DNA of 64,000 bases, taken from Bidens hawaiensis. Taxonomy: Eukaryota; Streptophyta; Magnoliopsida; Asterales; Asteraceae. Below are positions 33,208-47,794 of this stretch, piece after piece. Under the pieces are notes generated by a model, which was not told the origin of the DNA, made no database searches, and was given only the letters and a program-made list of their open reading frames with translations. Each line of letters begins with the position of its first letter. The stretch's first letter is position 1. Made by a program: the position numbers and the translations under genes. The stretch spans positions 1,124,501-1,188,500 of the forward strand of contig JAIQDT010000168.1 of the NCBI GenBank assembly GCA_021521415.1. Reading direction: 5' to 3'.

Positions 33208-34857
33208 TCTTCCGTATATACGTATACTATTAAAACAATAAAGTTTATGTCAACATGGCCTCTTCCTATTGGTCTGTTATTCATCTTCCATTTATATCTA
33301 CCACTGCTCTATTTTTCATTTCAATAAAATAATTCTAAAATAAAATAAAATACTAGACAACCATTTGTATTAAATTTGTATTCATTTCTATTAATTCTAA
33401 TATATTATTCTGCATTCATTATAAGGAAAGTATTTGACTCTAATAACCCAAATCAATTAGGTATGTTTTAAGTTATGTTTTATTTATTTATCGAATTTCA
33501 GATAATAATACACTTATGTTAACATTAATTTTGTTACAATCCGTATTTTCATTTTATTTATTTACACCGTATAAGATTAGAACTTTATAACATTAACAAT
33601 AATTTTGTTAGTGTATATTTATATAACGTGATGTATTCATAAACATGTTGACTTTCAAATGTATATAACATCTAAATAGCATGTCAATGATTTTGATATC
33701 TTATATGTACATCTCATGTCAATATAACGTTACTTATGTTAAACATACTTCCTGGTTTAAAATATAAATTTATTATCATTATTAGTATATAATCTTTTTG
33801 TATTCATAAACATGGTAACTTTCAGATTTCAATGCAACCGTTTATTTTAAGCATTCGTATATATTTTTATTAATCAAATTGATTGCCAATAATGTTTACA
33901 TTAAAATTGTTTGACTATTCATTTCATTGTTATTTTGTATAAATAGTATTATGCTGGAATTTAGAACATTTACATTTATATGAGTTATTTTATTTTCAAA
34001 TTTTGAATTTTATAAAATGAAATTCAAACAACATTCCATGTTTAACCAACCAACCAAAAATATACATATTCTTACATGGCCATATATAATTACATTATGA
34101 CTGAAAAATTTTCACACTCACATCTTCTCTATATTTCAAAGAATAAAATTCATAACCTTTTGTAAATGTCATTTCTATTATTCAATTTCTTTTTTTGATA
34201 CGAAAAACAGTTATATTCATATATTTAAATGAATATCAATTTAATATTTGTCTGTATTCTTATTGTTTGACAACCAGAGCAATTGAGCCACAAAACATAA
34301 CCATGTTGAATGACTTGAATGTCCTTTAGAATTATTGTATTTTGAAGTTTCATATATTGAGGTTATGAAATTTGAAGGATAATAACAAAACCGGTGACGA
34401 CTGGTCCATAGAGATGGTTTTACAGGACGAGGTGATAATTTAATATTCATTTACTCTATACTTTTAAATTGCATCTATAACCTTATAATAATTATACTTT
34501 TAAAATTAAATCAAACAAGGTAATCAAATCTAGGCTTAAGTCACAGAGGTGGAGAAGCGATGGATTTGAATTACTCTCTAAAGACTCATGATAAAGACAT
34601 TAAGTTTTTATTTATTGAGGTTATAACGTTTGAAGGATAATAATAAAACCGGTGAAAATTGGTCCATATAGATGATTTTACAAGATGAGATGATAATTTA
34701 ATATTTATTTACTCTATACTTTTAAATTGCATCTATAATCTTATACTAATTATGATTTTGAATCAAACAAGGTAATCAAATCTAAGCTTATGTTTTGGAG
34801 GTGAATAAGTGATGTACTTGAATTACTCTATAAAGACTCATAATAAAAACATTAATG
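33208..34857 (+). mobile_element. Helitron 5' end with RPA1-like remnants
   Basis: A at 33207 followed by TCTTCCGTATATACG...TACTATTAAAACAATAA and TTCCTATTGGTC closely parallels the 5' end of the element at 38185. Inside lies a decayed RPA1-like exon (34285-34442). The 3' end was not identified, so the right border given here only marks the next repeat. Confidence 0.5.
34285..34442 (+). pseudogene. RPA1-like (replication protein A large subunit) exon remnant
   Basis: The frame from 34285 reads EPQNITMLNDLNVL, stop, NYCILKFHILRL, stop, NLKDNNKTGDDWSIEMVLQ. This matches the start of the OB-fold seen in RPA1-like proteins encoded by plant Helitrons. Two stops make it a pseudogene. A second, more decayed copy of the downstream half lies at about 34615-34705, so part of the region was duplicated. 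Confidence 0.65.
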
Positions 34858-35587
34858 ACCTATTTGGTATGATGTAATGGAATGGATGAAAAAATATAAT
34901 GAACGATGGAATGGAATGGATAAAAGAATAAAATAAATTACTACTATTCCATTGTCATGTTTGGTTATCCTAAAAGAATAAAATGAATCATTACTTTATA
35001 TTGTTTGGTTAAAGATGACAACATACCCTTCTTAAACTAAAGAACACTTATTAATTTTCACAACATATTGTAGTCTACACCTAGTGAACATGAACGATCA
35101 TTTATAAATAATTGAGAGCATTTTAGTTTGTAACATTCTGCTCACATATACATCCAAATCAGAAGGTGATTATGTACGAAAACATGTTTGTGTAATTGAC
35201 ACCAGAACTTTGTGCTCACCGATTTGTAAATGTTAGAAGGTGATTATAATTAACTATCGTCTCTTTTCAGTATCACAAAATAATTTTAAAAATTAGATTT
35301 CCATAAGGTTTTTCACGGAATATAATTTGCAATCTAGAATTCGTGTAAATTAAATTGGGAATGATAATCTCCAAGGGTAGGGATGGAATAAATAAATAGG
35401 TTATGAAATGAATGAAAAAAACAGGGTTTAGAGGAGGAATGAATTTCACATTTTTAAAAGGATTGGGATTCCATTTGTAATTAATCATTTCATTTCATTT
35501 CATTTGTCAACCAAACATGTCTAAATTCATAACCTTTGAATGGCTTATTTCATTTCTTGCTCCATTACTCCATATTAAACACTACCT
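34858..35587. mobile_element. MITE-like element, second copy of the TTTGGT-terminus type
   Basis: Left end ACCTATTTGGTATGATGTAATGG; right end the complement of AGGTAGTGTTTAATATGGAG. Both flanks have ATGGAATGGA/TTCATTTCATT words as at 32459-33143, but this copy lacks the GGT-rich core. Non-coding. Confidence 0.45.
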
Positions 35588-36223
35588 AAGTTTTTTATAT
35601 TTTGTTTGAGTGTGGTTTGTTTTGTCAAACATTTTTCTTCATCGTCTCTTGGTTTCCTTCTGGTGTTGGATTGCCATTTTAAATTCAGATTGATGGTTTG
35701 CATTGCTTTTTTATTATTATAATAAAAGGCCTTTAGTGTTGTTATATATTTTCTAATTTTATAAGGTGACATATTTAATTATAAATTTATATGTCGGTTA
35801 GTTGATCTTTAAAAAAAATTTGTATCACACAAACCTTTTGTTACAAGTCCGTATAGAGTATAACTCCTAAAACATTCGTAATTTTAAAACTGTTTTTTAT
35901 GTTACCAGTTTGACAAAGATGCCAATTTACTTATGCTAAAATCACAACTAATTTCCTAAGTGTAAATATTTGTTAAGTAACACACTTTTTTTTTGTATGG
36001 AGTCTTCAGTTATACGGGTAGAATCATTCAAAGTATTATTCAAAGTCAACTACCCAATATGATTCAAAAAAGAATTCCAAATTACTATTCTCTCTCTCCT
36101 TCATTTGGTATATATATAACAAGTGTATTCATTACCATTTTTCAATATTTATTCAGTTATATTTAAATAAAAAGTATTTATATATTCCAGTATAAAAATT
36201 CTTATATGTTTAAATACTATTAT
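35588..36223. other. AT-rich non-coding stretch
   Basis: No gene or clear repeat recognised. Confidence 0.4.
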
Positions 36224-36824
36224 CAATGTTTTAAAAACCGGTATTTTATTCATACTAGATTGGACTAAAAAATGGTACAACTGGTAGAACCATTTTGGAC
36301 CGTGAGGTTTAATTGAGTTTGTATAGTTTACCTTATAATTTCATATAAATGCAACATTAACTCAAAAAATATATGTTTTCATAATAAAATATCATTCAAA
36401 ATATAATCCATATTCAAAAAACAATATTACAAAAGACAAAGCACCTAATTTTCAAACAAATTTATTTTAAAATAAAGGTGCGAAATAGAATTATCCCATC
36501 AGAGTGTTGTATGCATCGAGTTCACGGTCGCTTAAAAGATGAAATTCACTCTCATCGCCATCCTCATCAACAAGAGTATAAGTACTTTCATTTCTTACAA
36601 TAACAAATAAGAAGTTTTAGTTAACTATACTCATAATATACAAAAATCACATGAAATAAGTAACTTATACAAAAAAGAGGCCTAAAACTTAAAAAATATG
36701 CTGGATTTTTAAACCAATATAGAAAACCGGCCGGTTTGATGTTCCATAAAACCGCTCCAATATACCGGGTACAAGATACATGGCTGCTCACTGAAATCTG
36801 GTTCAACCGGATTTTAAAACACTA
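36224..36824. mobile_element. Probable hAT-type MITE
   Basis: About 600 bp between CAATGTTTTAAAAACCGG and the complement of TAGTGTTTTAAAATCCGG. The centre holds CCGGCCGGTTTGATG near 36728 and no ORF of interest. Possible 8-bp flanks ACTATTAT and GTAATCAT match only partly, so the call rests on the inverted ends. Confidence 0.5.
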
Positions 36825-38184
36825 GTAATCATAATGTTTTTGTTTTGGTTTGATTGTGTTTATAGATAATGTTGGAACAAAAATTAATTATCAAAATCCA
36901 TCAAATAATTATAACCCATCACAATGTTCCATACAACTAGGCTTGGCAACGTAGGTAAGTTTTAGTTATAATTTATTTGATGGAATTCAACACTTGTGGT
37001 ATATGTTATGCATGTTTTATTAAATAAATTCATTTTTTAATGTAATTATAATACTTTAATATTGTGTAGTGGTTACGATAAATACCAAAGAAAGTATTTC
37101 AACTAATAATCGAAGTTGATGAAGGAAAATCTTTGTAGACCAAAAGCGAAATAAAAAAATAAATCAAAAAATACAAATATGCAACCAAATGGTAAATTTG
37201 TATCTTATTATCTTCATTAACAGTTGTTTTTTACTAAAGTTGTTATGACAATATTTTTGAAATTTTTAAATGTAATTTGTATACAAACATAAATCAGTAG
37301 ATAAGATTTAGAATGCTGACAATGTTATACACTTTTGACAATATGTTGTTAAGTTGAGGTTAAGTGATTAAATTATCTTAGATCAACAAGATAATAATTT
37401 CATTAGTTTTAATATACACATTTCCGTTAATAACATGCATCTCAAAGACATACATGTAATTCATAAAATATATTTATTTACTATTTGTCATATTTTTTTT
37501 ATGTAGTTTCAAGTTATGCTAATAAAACACATAAAAGTATTGTCTAACTCCATCATAAATTAGACAACACAATCAATCTTCAAATATTTTATGTGCATAT
37601 AATTGTTCCGGTCAAAGTACTTTAGGCGTGTTAAGTAATATTTGTTTACCTAAAATATTATTGATTATTTAAATATTCGTGTATTTGTCAGTGCCTTTTG
37701 TTCTGTAAATATCTATAATCATTTCATAATTTTATGGTTGATCCTACAAATAAATAATAAATCTCTTCAATTAATAAGCGAACACAAAGGACAATGTTTT
37801 TGGATGGATGAGAAACAACAATCATCAACAAAATAGCAAAGTATATCAATACATTTTGTTGTTTAATAAGACACCTACAAAAACTATTATTTTTATATAT
37901 AATCATAAATAATTTTATTTTGTGTTTGTGTTTTATTCTTTAAATATTTATATTGTTACATGTACATTTTTTTGAAGTTATGAATTTTTTTTACGCCCGA
38001 TTGCTTCATCTACCTATCATTTGACATCGTTGTTGAATTGAAGAAGAAAATAATTTATGTCAGGTTCAATAACAATAGCATGTGCATCCACTTCTACTTA
38101 TCACCAACAGAGTGTATAAGTATTTGATTCTTTTATTTAAATATTACGTATATATTGTAATATTTAAATTTGTTCACAACCTAA
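36825..38184. other. AT-rich non-coding stretch
   Basis: No gene recognised. Short ORFs here (for example 37724-37906 minus) are low-complexity and unsupported. Confidence 0.4.
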
Positions 38185-39705
38185 TCTAACTATACTATTA
38201 AAGCAATAAGCTTTATGTCAAAATTCCCCCTTCCTATTGGTTGATTCTCATACTTTCAATTTATATTTATGCATTCTCTAATTTTTATCTTAATAAAATT
38301 AATCAATAATATATTAAAATAAGATTCATTAATGCTATTAAAGTATTATCTTTCATTTTCATTTTGAATATTTAAAATTGTCATTTATATAGGAACCTAA
38401 TTAATTTCATATTTTAAAATCGTAGCTATAGTTTCGAAAACCAAATATTTAAAATTTCATTTTGAATATTTTATTATTTTTGGTTGATTTCATTCACCAC
38501 CTTTATTATTTTTTTAGATAATATATAATATATAATCTAGATTATTATTTGATATTTCATCAATAGAAGAGATTACAGATTTAATATAGAGATTACGGAT
38601 AGTATATATATAATATATAGATATTACCGATATAAAATATTGAAATTTTGTTAAAATCTTATATTTATTTAAAATTTAAATTTATCAAATTCATAAACTT
38701 GTAAAGGATTGTACCATTCATGTTAAATTTAGGAAAGGACGACCCATTTGATTAAGGAAATGGTTTAATTACGGGAATTGTAAATTTGAATTAATTATGA
38801 TATTCTTTGAATGTAATTAATTTGTAAATTTGAATTAATGATTGTATAAATTATGCTGTAAATTTGAATGTTAATTTGAATTAATTAACAATGATTAATT
38901 TTTACTATAATTATGGATGTTGACCCATTGACCCATTTACTTAATTACGGTCATTTAGTTTTAACAATTATAACCAAAATCCATTGTCTTATTATTGTTT
39001 ATTATTGTTTAACAATAACAATTGAGTTACAAATCCATTGTTGACTCATTGACTCATGACTTATAATTACGATTTACTTATAGTTACAATAATATAATTA
39101 TCAATTTACTTACAGATATATAACAAAATTATTAACTTTTATTTTCACACCTTATATGAATTACATTACATAATATATGGTGTTATAATTGATGATTAAT
39201 TATATTATTGTAAATAATATAATTAGTAACTTATATTTTTACATTAATTAGTTTATTTTCGTATGTTTAAATATAATTAAATAATATGACACTTATACTA
39301 ATCTAATTATACGAAAAGATAATTTTAAGACCTTAATGGAATTGTTGAATTAATATAAATTTCAAAATTTGAAAATACATTAATTGTGGTTTCCTTTCTA
39401 TTCGTTCTTACTATAACTTATTTGAAAAATATTCAAATTTACTAAATTTATGTTTGCAATCAATTATCTTTATACCTTCCTATTATAATTTAGTCTACCC
39501 TAATTCATTTGGTATAAATACGTACATTTGATAGCCTAATTCTTACACCATCATAGCCTCTTTATTAAAAACGATTAGCTTTGTGCGAAGGTTTTTACTT
39601 TTTGTTGTTTTTATATCTTCCATTTTCTTATTAATTTTGTTGGTTAAAATTGTTATTGTTCGTAAATGATTTGTTTGTTTTTTTAATTTTTTCACCACTA
39701 GCAAT

Positions 39706-39989
39706 ATGGAGCCAAAAAATATCACCATGTTGAACCAACTGGATGTTCAAAACAGTGAGTGTATCCTAAAGGTGCGTATTTTGAGACTTTGGCGGCTGAA
39801 GGACAACTCAAAGCCCGGGCAAGATTGGTCCATCTAAATGATTGTTCAAGACGAAATGATATCATTCATGTTCATTAATTTAGTCTATTATTCATACAAC
39901 TTTTTACTAATCTTAATAATAATTTGCAGGGCAACAGAATACAAGCCTATGTAAGGAAGCCGTGCATTCCAAACCATTTAACAACATAA
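39706..39989 (+). pseudogene. RPA1-like remnant, two exons
   Basis: Exon-like block 39706-39851 starts MEPKNITMLNQLDVQNSE and continues through CILKVRILRLWRLKDNSKPG to a TAA at 39835-39837. After an intron-like gap ending TTTGCAG, 39930-39989 reads GNRIQAYVRKPCIPNH. The order matches the first OB-fold of RPA1-like proteins (strand, then the IQA.VRK strand). RPA1 binds single-stranded DNA; plant Helitrons commonly carry such genes. The stop makes it non-functional. Confidence 0.7.
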
Positions 39990-41475
39990 TAACAAATCCT
40001 ATTTAACAAGGTGAATGATTTAAAATAAAGATAATAAAGTATGTTCACCTTTCTTTTTAAATTTATTAAGGAAAATAGTGAAGAACTGATTATTTGATCA
40101 TACATTAGAAATAAAATAATAAGAACCATCCACAAATCTCAATTTCTCCATATATAAGGTTCTGAAAATTAAAATTTAAAACCTTTTAACAACCTAATAA
40201 AATTCATTTTTAATTATGGAATTTGTATATTCTAATTAATTATTAATTGATTAAGTATTTGACTAAACATCCATAAGGCTTACTATAAATATGGATTTTG
40301 ACTCATTTACTTATTCTAAATTTAGCAGTTAATTATTTAAATATATTAAGTTGATTTTAAATTTAAATTTTGTTGATATATGTATTATAAAATTTAATTG
40401 ATGTAATTGATATATGTTTTTTATATATTCATATAGATTTAGCATTTGAGAAATACAATTTTGACCCATTTGAGTATAAATTCTACGTTGTTCCCGATTT
40501 ATGTAAATTATGAATTAATCACCCTTTTGATTAAGGAACTATTTATTTACGGACATTGTATTTTTTTTAATTAAAGGTTGTATATTATTTGAATAATGAT
40601 TTGAATATTTGATTAAGCATCTTTAATGTGTGCTTTAAGTGTTTACTATAAATACCGATGTTTACCCATTGAATGCTTCTAAATTAAGTAAATATTGATT
40701 TAAATATATGGTTTTGATTTGACTTTTTAATATTCAAATTCTGATTCATATTATTCTAATTGATAATTACAGTTCAATTCTATTTAAAGTCTTTTAATGT
40801 TAATAAATCAAAACCATATTAGTAACTTGTTTTTCCACACCTTATATGAAGTTTTGAATTATTTAAATGCTGATTATATTATATTATTTTCAATAATTTT
40901 ATAATTTTCAATTAGGGGATTCAGTATATAAATATGTACCGTAATTTTATATTTTAGATATAACCTATTATATTTGATGAATCATTATATTTGATGGCAT
41001 TGAAATACATAATTTTATTTATTGTAAATACATAAATTTAATTTATATTTCTACATTAGTAAGTTTAATTCCCTATTTAAGTATAATCTATATTTAAATA
41101 TAGTATAGATTTATTTTATGAACATTACATTAAGGTTTTTCCTTCTTATTCCCTAATTTATGAACATTACATTCAAATTTTAAAAATTCATTAATCCTAA
41201 TCCCCTAATTTTCGTCCTTATTTTAAGTTAACTGACTTTCCCTAATTTATTCTTTCTAATTACAATACGAAATTCGTGTATAAATACTTAACATCCATAC
41301 GCTCATTCTTACACTATCAAAACTTCTTTAGAAAAAAACGATTATCTTTCTTTTTAAGGTTTTTAATTTTTGTTGTTTTTATGTCCTCCCATTTTGTGAT
41401 GTATTTTTTGACTTAAAATTCTTATTATTCAAAAATGAACTTTTTGTTTATTTTTATTTTTTAACCACTAGGAAA

Positions 41476-41515
41476 ATGGAGCCAAAAGACATCACCATGT
41501 TGAACCAATTCTGGT
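41476..41515 (+). pseudogene. Second RPA1-like start exon fragment
   Basis: Reads MEPKDITMLNQFW and then meets a GT. It is nearly identical to the start at 39706, and the preceding 150 bases also match (Helitron-internal duplication, for example TTTTTGTTGTTTTTAT). Nothing RPA-like follows at 41666. Confidence 0.6.
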
Positions 41516-42877
41516 AAGGGAGATTAATTATTTTCGGTAAGGTTTTATTTGATACTTTAATAGCTGATTCTCATATTATTCATTATCTCATTAACAATTC
41601 TTTTTATTTTCCCTTTTTTGTTTGTATTGATTTTAATTATTATATAATTTCTTATAATCTTTTTAGGTTCTATATCAAAATCAAAGATTTAATGGAGATG
41701 CTGAACTATTACGAGTTTCCGGTAAGGTATTATGGAAAATACTATAATTCCCGATTCTCATATTATTCATTATTTCATTGTTCATTCATTTCTTTGCAAT
41801 TTCAATTATTGTTTTTATTATTTTCGTTACATCCATTTGGAATTAAATTATTTTTGTTATTGTTAATTATTCAGGTTATAGTCATTGCAATATCAATTTT
41901 TCCAGCTATTGGTAATTATTCCGGCTATACATTATAACAACAATTTTACATTTGTTCACATAATTCAAATATTCCATAATTGGTAATTTTTACTATTATT
42001 TTACATTAATTGTTATTGTATTTAATTATGATTATTCTGGTTAATAACCAAAGTTCCGTTAGTTATAATAATATATTATTTTACATTTGTTTAATTTTAT
42101 TATTTCAGCTTATGGCTCCCAACTAGAAATGCTAATGTCATGGATGGAGTATTTGTTGTAAAAATATCTTACTTTTTGTACAAGATTAGATGTGTATATT
42201 TTTATTATTCATGTATTTTTGTATTTTTCATAATTCATGTAATTTAATTGATTTTTATATAATTAATCTTATCTTGTTGTTGGTCAAAGTCTATTTAATA
42301 AATTTCCATGATTTTGAAACATTTTCAAAATCGTTTTAATATATTTCTCTGGTTATCATTATTGGTCAAATTCTATTTAATATGTTTCAATATTTTCAAT
42401 TTAAATTTAATATCATAGGCAATTAAATCACCAATGTCAACGAAATTTAACAAATTTTTATACTTTTCAATATTATCGAACTTTATATTTTAAAATATAC
42501 ACATTTATGTGCTTATGTTTTTATTTAATACCCATTATTTTTATTTATATTGATAACTTATTTAATAGTCATTTTATAAACAGATTTTCACTATTGATTT
42601 TGGAAAGTTTTAATGTATTGATACTGTTCATATAATTAACGTTTTCAATTTTAATATTTGACTATTTCGAATTAATTTAAAATTATTTGATGGAGAGTGG
42701 GTTGATTATGTTTGTTTTGGTCATTACGAATGTATTTTAGTTATTAGTATTCTATCATTTTTTTATTTTATATATCTTAGACAATTCATGTAAATTAATT
42801 CATTTTTATATGAATAACAATCTTTATTTTTTACGTGTTAAAATTTTTGAATCGTATCTTGAAAAGTCTTAATAATT

Positions 42878-45330
42878 AGTTATTGGACTTCCAAAAAAAA
42901 TGGAGCATTTTTTTATGATAATATTTACAATTATTTATTTATGTTTTTAAAATTGAATAATTACCTCTATTGAAACAATCTTTTTAGTTTTTAGTAATAT
43001 TTAATCTAAACAAAATTTTCATCTTTTATATTTAAACAAATTTTAATTAATATAAATGACAAATTTAATTTATACTGGAAATTTTAAATAATTTACTTTC
43101 GATTATAGTCCAAAGTTAATAAGTTTTGTATTAAAAACTCATCAATATTATTTGACCAAATTAATATATGGTGTATTACGTATTTTAAATTTATATTTAA
43201 AAAATCTTAGATATTTACTATAATTTCCTATATATTTTAAAATATTCATCATCTTTAATTTTGATGATACATTCCAATTATTTATACATTAATTTATTTC
43301 TGTTTTTAAGAACCGAATTTGACCACTTTTTTTTAGTTTTAATATTCTCCAATCTCAATAAACTTTACATCTTTTATATTTGACCAATTTTTAATTAGGC
43401 ATAAAAGTCAAGAATTATCAATTCGTTCAAATTATTCCGGCCAAATTAAAAACTAAACTAATAAACTAAATAGAAAATAAAAAGTTTTCATTTTTATATT
43501 AGACCAATTTTTAATTAGGCATAAATGCTAAGATTAATGTATAAAATTTAACAAAGAATTATCTAATGAAATTTATTGTTAAATAAAGTAAGGAAGCTAA
43601 AGTCTTCACAATATTTTTTTTTAGTTTTAATATTCTCCAATTTCAATAAACTTTACATCTTTTATATTTGACCAATTTTTAATTAGGCATAAAAGTTAAG
43701 AATTACCAATTCGTTCAAATTATTCCGGCCAAATTAAAAACTAAACTAATAAACTAAATAGAAAATAAAAAGTATTCATTTTTATATTATACCAATTTTT
43801 AATTAGGCATAAATGTTAAGATTCATGTATAAAATTAAACAAAGAATTATCTAATGAAATTTATTGTTAAATAAAGTAAGGAAGCTAAAGTCTTGACAAT
43901 AATTTTGTAATAATTAAAAAAATTAATATTATATTGTTTAGTTAGTAAACTTATGAAAAATTGGAAAGTTTTTTATGATAATATTTATATTTTTTTATTT
44001 ATGTTTTTAAAAACCGACATTGACCACTTTTGCAACAATCTTTTGTAGGTTTTAATAGTCTTCAATATCAACAAATTTTCCTTCTTTTATACTTGACCAG
44101 TTTTTTATTAGCATAAATTACAAATTTAATGCCTACTAAAAATTTAAATAATTTACTTTTGATTATACTCGAAAGTTAATAAGTTTTGTATTAAATACAC
44201 ATTATTAATTTGACCAATTTAATATGTTGTTTATTACTTATTTCAAATTTATATTTAAAAAATCTTATATATCCACTATAATTACTTATGTATGCCAAAT
44301 ATTCATCATCTTTATTTTAATGATACATTCCAATCATTTATACATTTATTTATTTCTGTTTTTGAGAACCGAATACTAACCACACTTTTGTAGTTTTAAT
44401 AGCCTTCAATCTCAATAAATTTTCCATCTTTTATATTTGAACAATTTTAATTAGGCATAAATGTCAAGAATTTCTGATTTTTCTAAAGTATTCCGGCTAA
44501 ATTAAAAAAATAAACTAATAAACTATATAAATAATAAAATTTCCATCTTTTATAGTTGACCAATTATTAATTAGGCATAAATGTCAATATTAATGTATAA
44601 AATTGAAAAAATAATTAGATAATGAAATTTATTGTTAAATAAGGTAATGATGCTAAAGTGTTAACAATAATTTCATGATAATTAAAAAAATTAATAGTAT
44701 ATTATTTAGTTACTGGATTTCCAAGAAAAATGGAAAAACTTTAATAATAATATTTACATTTATTTATATATGTTTTTACAAAACCGAAGTTGATTTTTTT
44801 GCAACAATCTTTTGTAGTTTTTAATAATATTCAATGTCATCAAACTTTCCATCATTTATATTTGACAAATTTTTAATTATAATAAATGAAAAATTTAATG
44901 TATACTGGAAGTTTAAATAATTTACTTTTGATTCTAATAGAAAGTTAATATGTTTTGTATTAAATACACATTAATTTATTTGACTAATTTAATATGTTAT
45001 TTATTACTTATTTCAAATTTATATTTAAAAAATCTTAGAAATTAATTATAATTGCTTATTTATGTTAAATAACCATCATCTTCAATTTAATGATACATTC
45101 CAATCATTTATACATTTATTTATTTCTGTTTTTAATAATCAAATTTGGCAATTTTTTTGTAGTTTTTAATAATCTCCAATCTCAAACAAAGTTTTCATCT
45201 TTTATATATGAACAATTTTTAATTACGCATAAATGTCAAGATTAATGTGTACAATTGAAAAAAGAATTACATAATGAAATTGATTTTAAATAAAGTAATG
45301 ATGTTAAAGAGTTTGAAATAAACTTTACTG
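42878..45330. repeat. Higher-order direct repeat array inside the Helitron
   Basis: Three long diverged copies begin near 42878, 43930 and 44700 at the word group TTTCCAA..AAATGGA...ATAATATTTA. Within the first there is a clear 288-bp tandem duplication (43335-43622 and 43623-43910) starting AGTTTTAATATTCTCCAAT and containing TTTTTAATTAGGCATAAA. Very AT-rich and non-coding. Confidence 0.7.
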
Positions 45331-45951
45331 CAGATTGAAGTCACTTTAACAAAATTTTAATTAGGGAATGACTTCTATGTAATAAAATTAAAATTAATCG
45401 GTTTAATTTTAATTATCTCTATATTATTTTACTTATACTTAATTAGTGAAGTTAGTAGAATAAAACTTTATTGCTTCGATTTAATGTAATACATTTAACT
45501 AAAAGGTCTTTGAATCGAAATAAAACAAAAGATTATTTACAAAATAATTTATAATAAAATATACCTTTATTTATTTATTAATGTTGAAATGAAACTCATA
45601 ATAACTTAAGACTTTAGTTGTATATTTAACCAGGCTGCAATGGTTAATTGTTTTTTAGATTGTGAAGCAAAATGACTATTTTTTTTGTGAAATGTCGAAG
45701 AAGTTTATGGTGGGCTAATATGATTATAACATGTTCATGTCTTCGTTTGGTTTTTAATTTAGGTGTATGGTAAGTTTGTGTAAGTATTGACTTTTTATAT
45801 GCACAATCTAAATGTTTAATATTTTGGTTACAAACTTATGTTAAATATTTGTGTTGGTTTAATATGTTAGTTATGAAATTTTTTGGTTGTCTATATTTAT
45901 ATGGTTGTTTATATTTTTTCAACCCATGTGTAACATGGGCTACTATTCTAG

Positions 45952-47031
45952 AAATATTTGATGAGTTAAATACTTTTACATAAATGAATTTCTCATCATC
46001 TATGTCTTCCTATCCAGTAGTGTAAGTTGTGTTATTATTATTTCCTTTGTAATATTTCTAATTTCCATGTCTTTAATATCTTTATGAACATCAAATATAA
46101 ATAACCTACAATTGTCACCAAAGTTAATAGTATTTGGTTTCCCAGTTTTTTAGTTTTTATGATTTGTGTATTAAAATCCTTCACTAAGTTAACAAAACTG
46201 AAACATCATGCTCTATAAAATTCTGTTTTTATATTTGTGTTATTTATCTTTTTCATATGATAAACATATTATATTCTATTATAGATGTCTTCAAAATTAA
46301 ATAAAATGTAACTTAAAGTCAATTAACGTCTTCCAATAAGAGAAGTAATTCAAACGGTTAGTCATTTTAATATTTTTTAGTTACCATTTAAATGTTTTTT
46401 AAGAATGCATTTTTTTGTAAACGTGCATCTTTAACGCCAAAAGAACTACTTATTAGCATTTTAAACGGTAACATTTTATTTTAAACTCGTTAATACACTA
46501 TATTGTATTAAAATATAAATTTATTAACTAAAATATAGTAAATAAGTATTAATATGTTATTAACTAAACATTAAGCACTTGTCACAGAAAATTATAAATG
46601 ATTTTTAATATATCTATTACGAACTACATTATACTTTTTTGATAAACAAATTTTCAATAACATTGAATGTATGTTTACACATTTTTTTTTCTATTTTCTT
46701 TTTTAGAAATGATATGAAACATAATTTTCAGTTATTCAATACTATTTTATTTTCTTAAAACCAATTAAAATATGTGTATACGAATCAATTTATGTTAATT
46801 AGAGGCGCAAATATATTTCTCCGTTACTTTTTACTTATATTTGGTTTACTTAATTTATATTGTTTTCATACTTAACAACAAAATTCACAAATATAGATGT
46901 GGTCCATATAAAAATCAGTTTTTTTGATAAGTAAGATCATACCAATTATTATTTTATATTTTAGTTTGAACAAAAATTTTCATAACACATTATACTAAAT
47001 AAATTGGTATAATAAATTTTTTTGGACTAAT
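45952..47031. other. AT-rich non-coding stretch
   Basis: No gene recognised. It lies between the Helitron 3' end and the helicase fragment. Confidence 0.4.
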
Positions 47032-47670
47032 AAATTGGTTTTAAAAGCCGGTGTGTCAATAATGTTACTAAGGAATATGAATCAGAAGAACGGTTTGTGT
47101 AATGGAACAAGATTGCAAGTAGTTAATTTGGGTAGGCGTTTTGTTGAAGTAAAAGTGATTTCAGATACTAATACTGGTTATCGCACTTATATAATTCGTT
47201 GTGGTCTAACACTGTAAGGCCCCGTCACCGGTAACCCTACTTTCGTGTTGGATTTACTCATAAACGCAGTTCTAAATATCAGAGTTAATTAAAACATTCG
47301 CGGAATTTAAAAACTTTCATAAAACATTTCATAACAAAACACGCCTTGTCTTAAAACATCATTTTGTCTTTCAAAATAAACGAAACATTAAACTTAAACG
47401 TCTTGAGTCTTTCGATGCCAGCCTCTTATTCAGTGCCATGTGTCTCCTCAAGCGAGCTGCCTCATCCTACTCACCTGCGTGCATACTAAAAGTCAGCTAC
47501 GCTGAGTGAGTTCTAGTTAATCACATAATCATACAATACATTCTTACATTTCATACTTAACCTCTTAACTTTCTTTCGTACACACCTAAGTGCATATACT
47601 TTCATTCTTACCTTCGTACTTTCTTTACATACATAATCATACGTTTTAAAGAGCCTTTCGCCCTATAACC

Positions 47671-47794
47671 TCACAGATATTATAAGGGTCTGGTCCCTAA
47701 CATCACAGATATTATAAGGGTCTGGTCCCTAACATCACAGATATTATAAGGGTCTGGTCCCTAACATCACAGATATTATAAGGGTCTGGTCCAT
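47671..47794. repeat. 32-bp tandem repeat, four copies
   Basis: Units begin TCACAGATATTATAAGGGTC and continue TGGTCCCTAACA; starts at 47671, 47703, 47735 and 47767, the last incomplete. Essentially identical units indicate recent amplification inside the LTR. Confidence 0.95.

Larger units (their letters stand above)
38185..45951 (+). mobile_element. Candidate non-autonomous Helitron, about 7.8 kb
   Basis: 5' end: A at 38184, then TCTAACTATACTATTAAAGC, homologous to the 5' end at 33208. 3' end: a perfect 7-bp hairpin CCCATGT-GTA-ACATGGG (45923-45939), then CTACTATT and CTAG at 45948-45951. TC start, hairpin and CTAG end are the Helitron hallmarks. The base after CTAG is A rather than the expected T. 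The interior carries RPA1-like remnants near the 5' side and long direct repeats, but no Rep/helicase. Pairing of these two ends is an inference. Confidence 0.6.
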
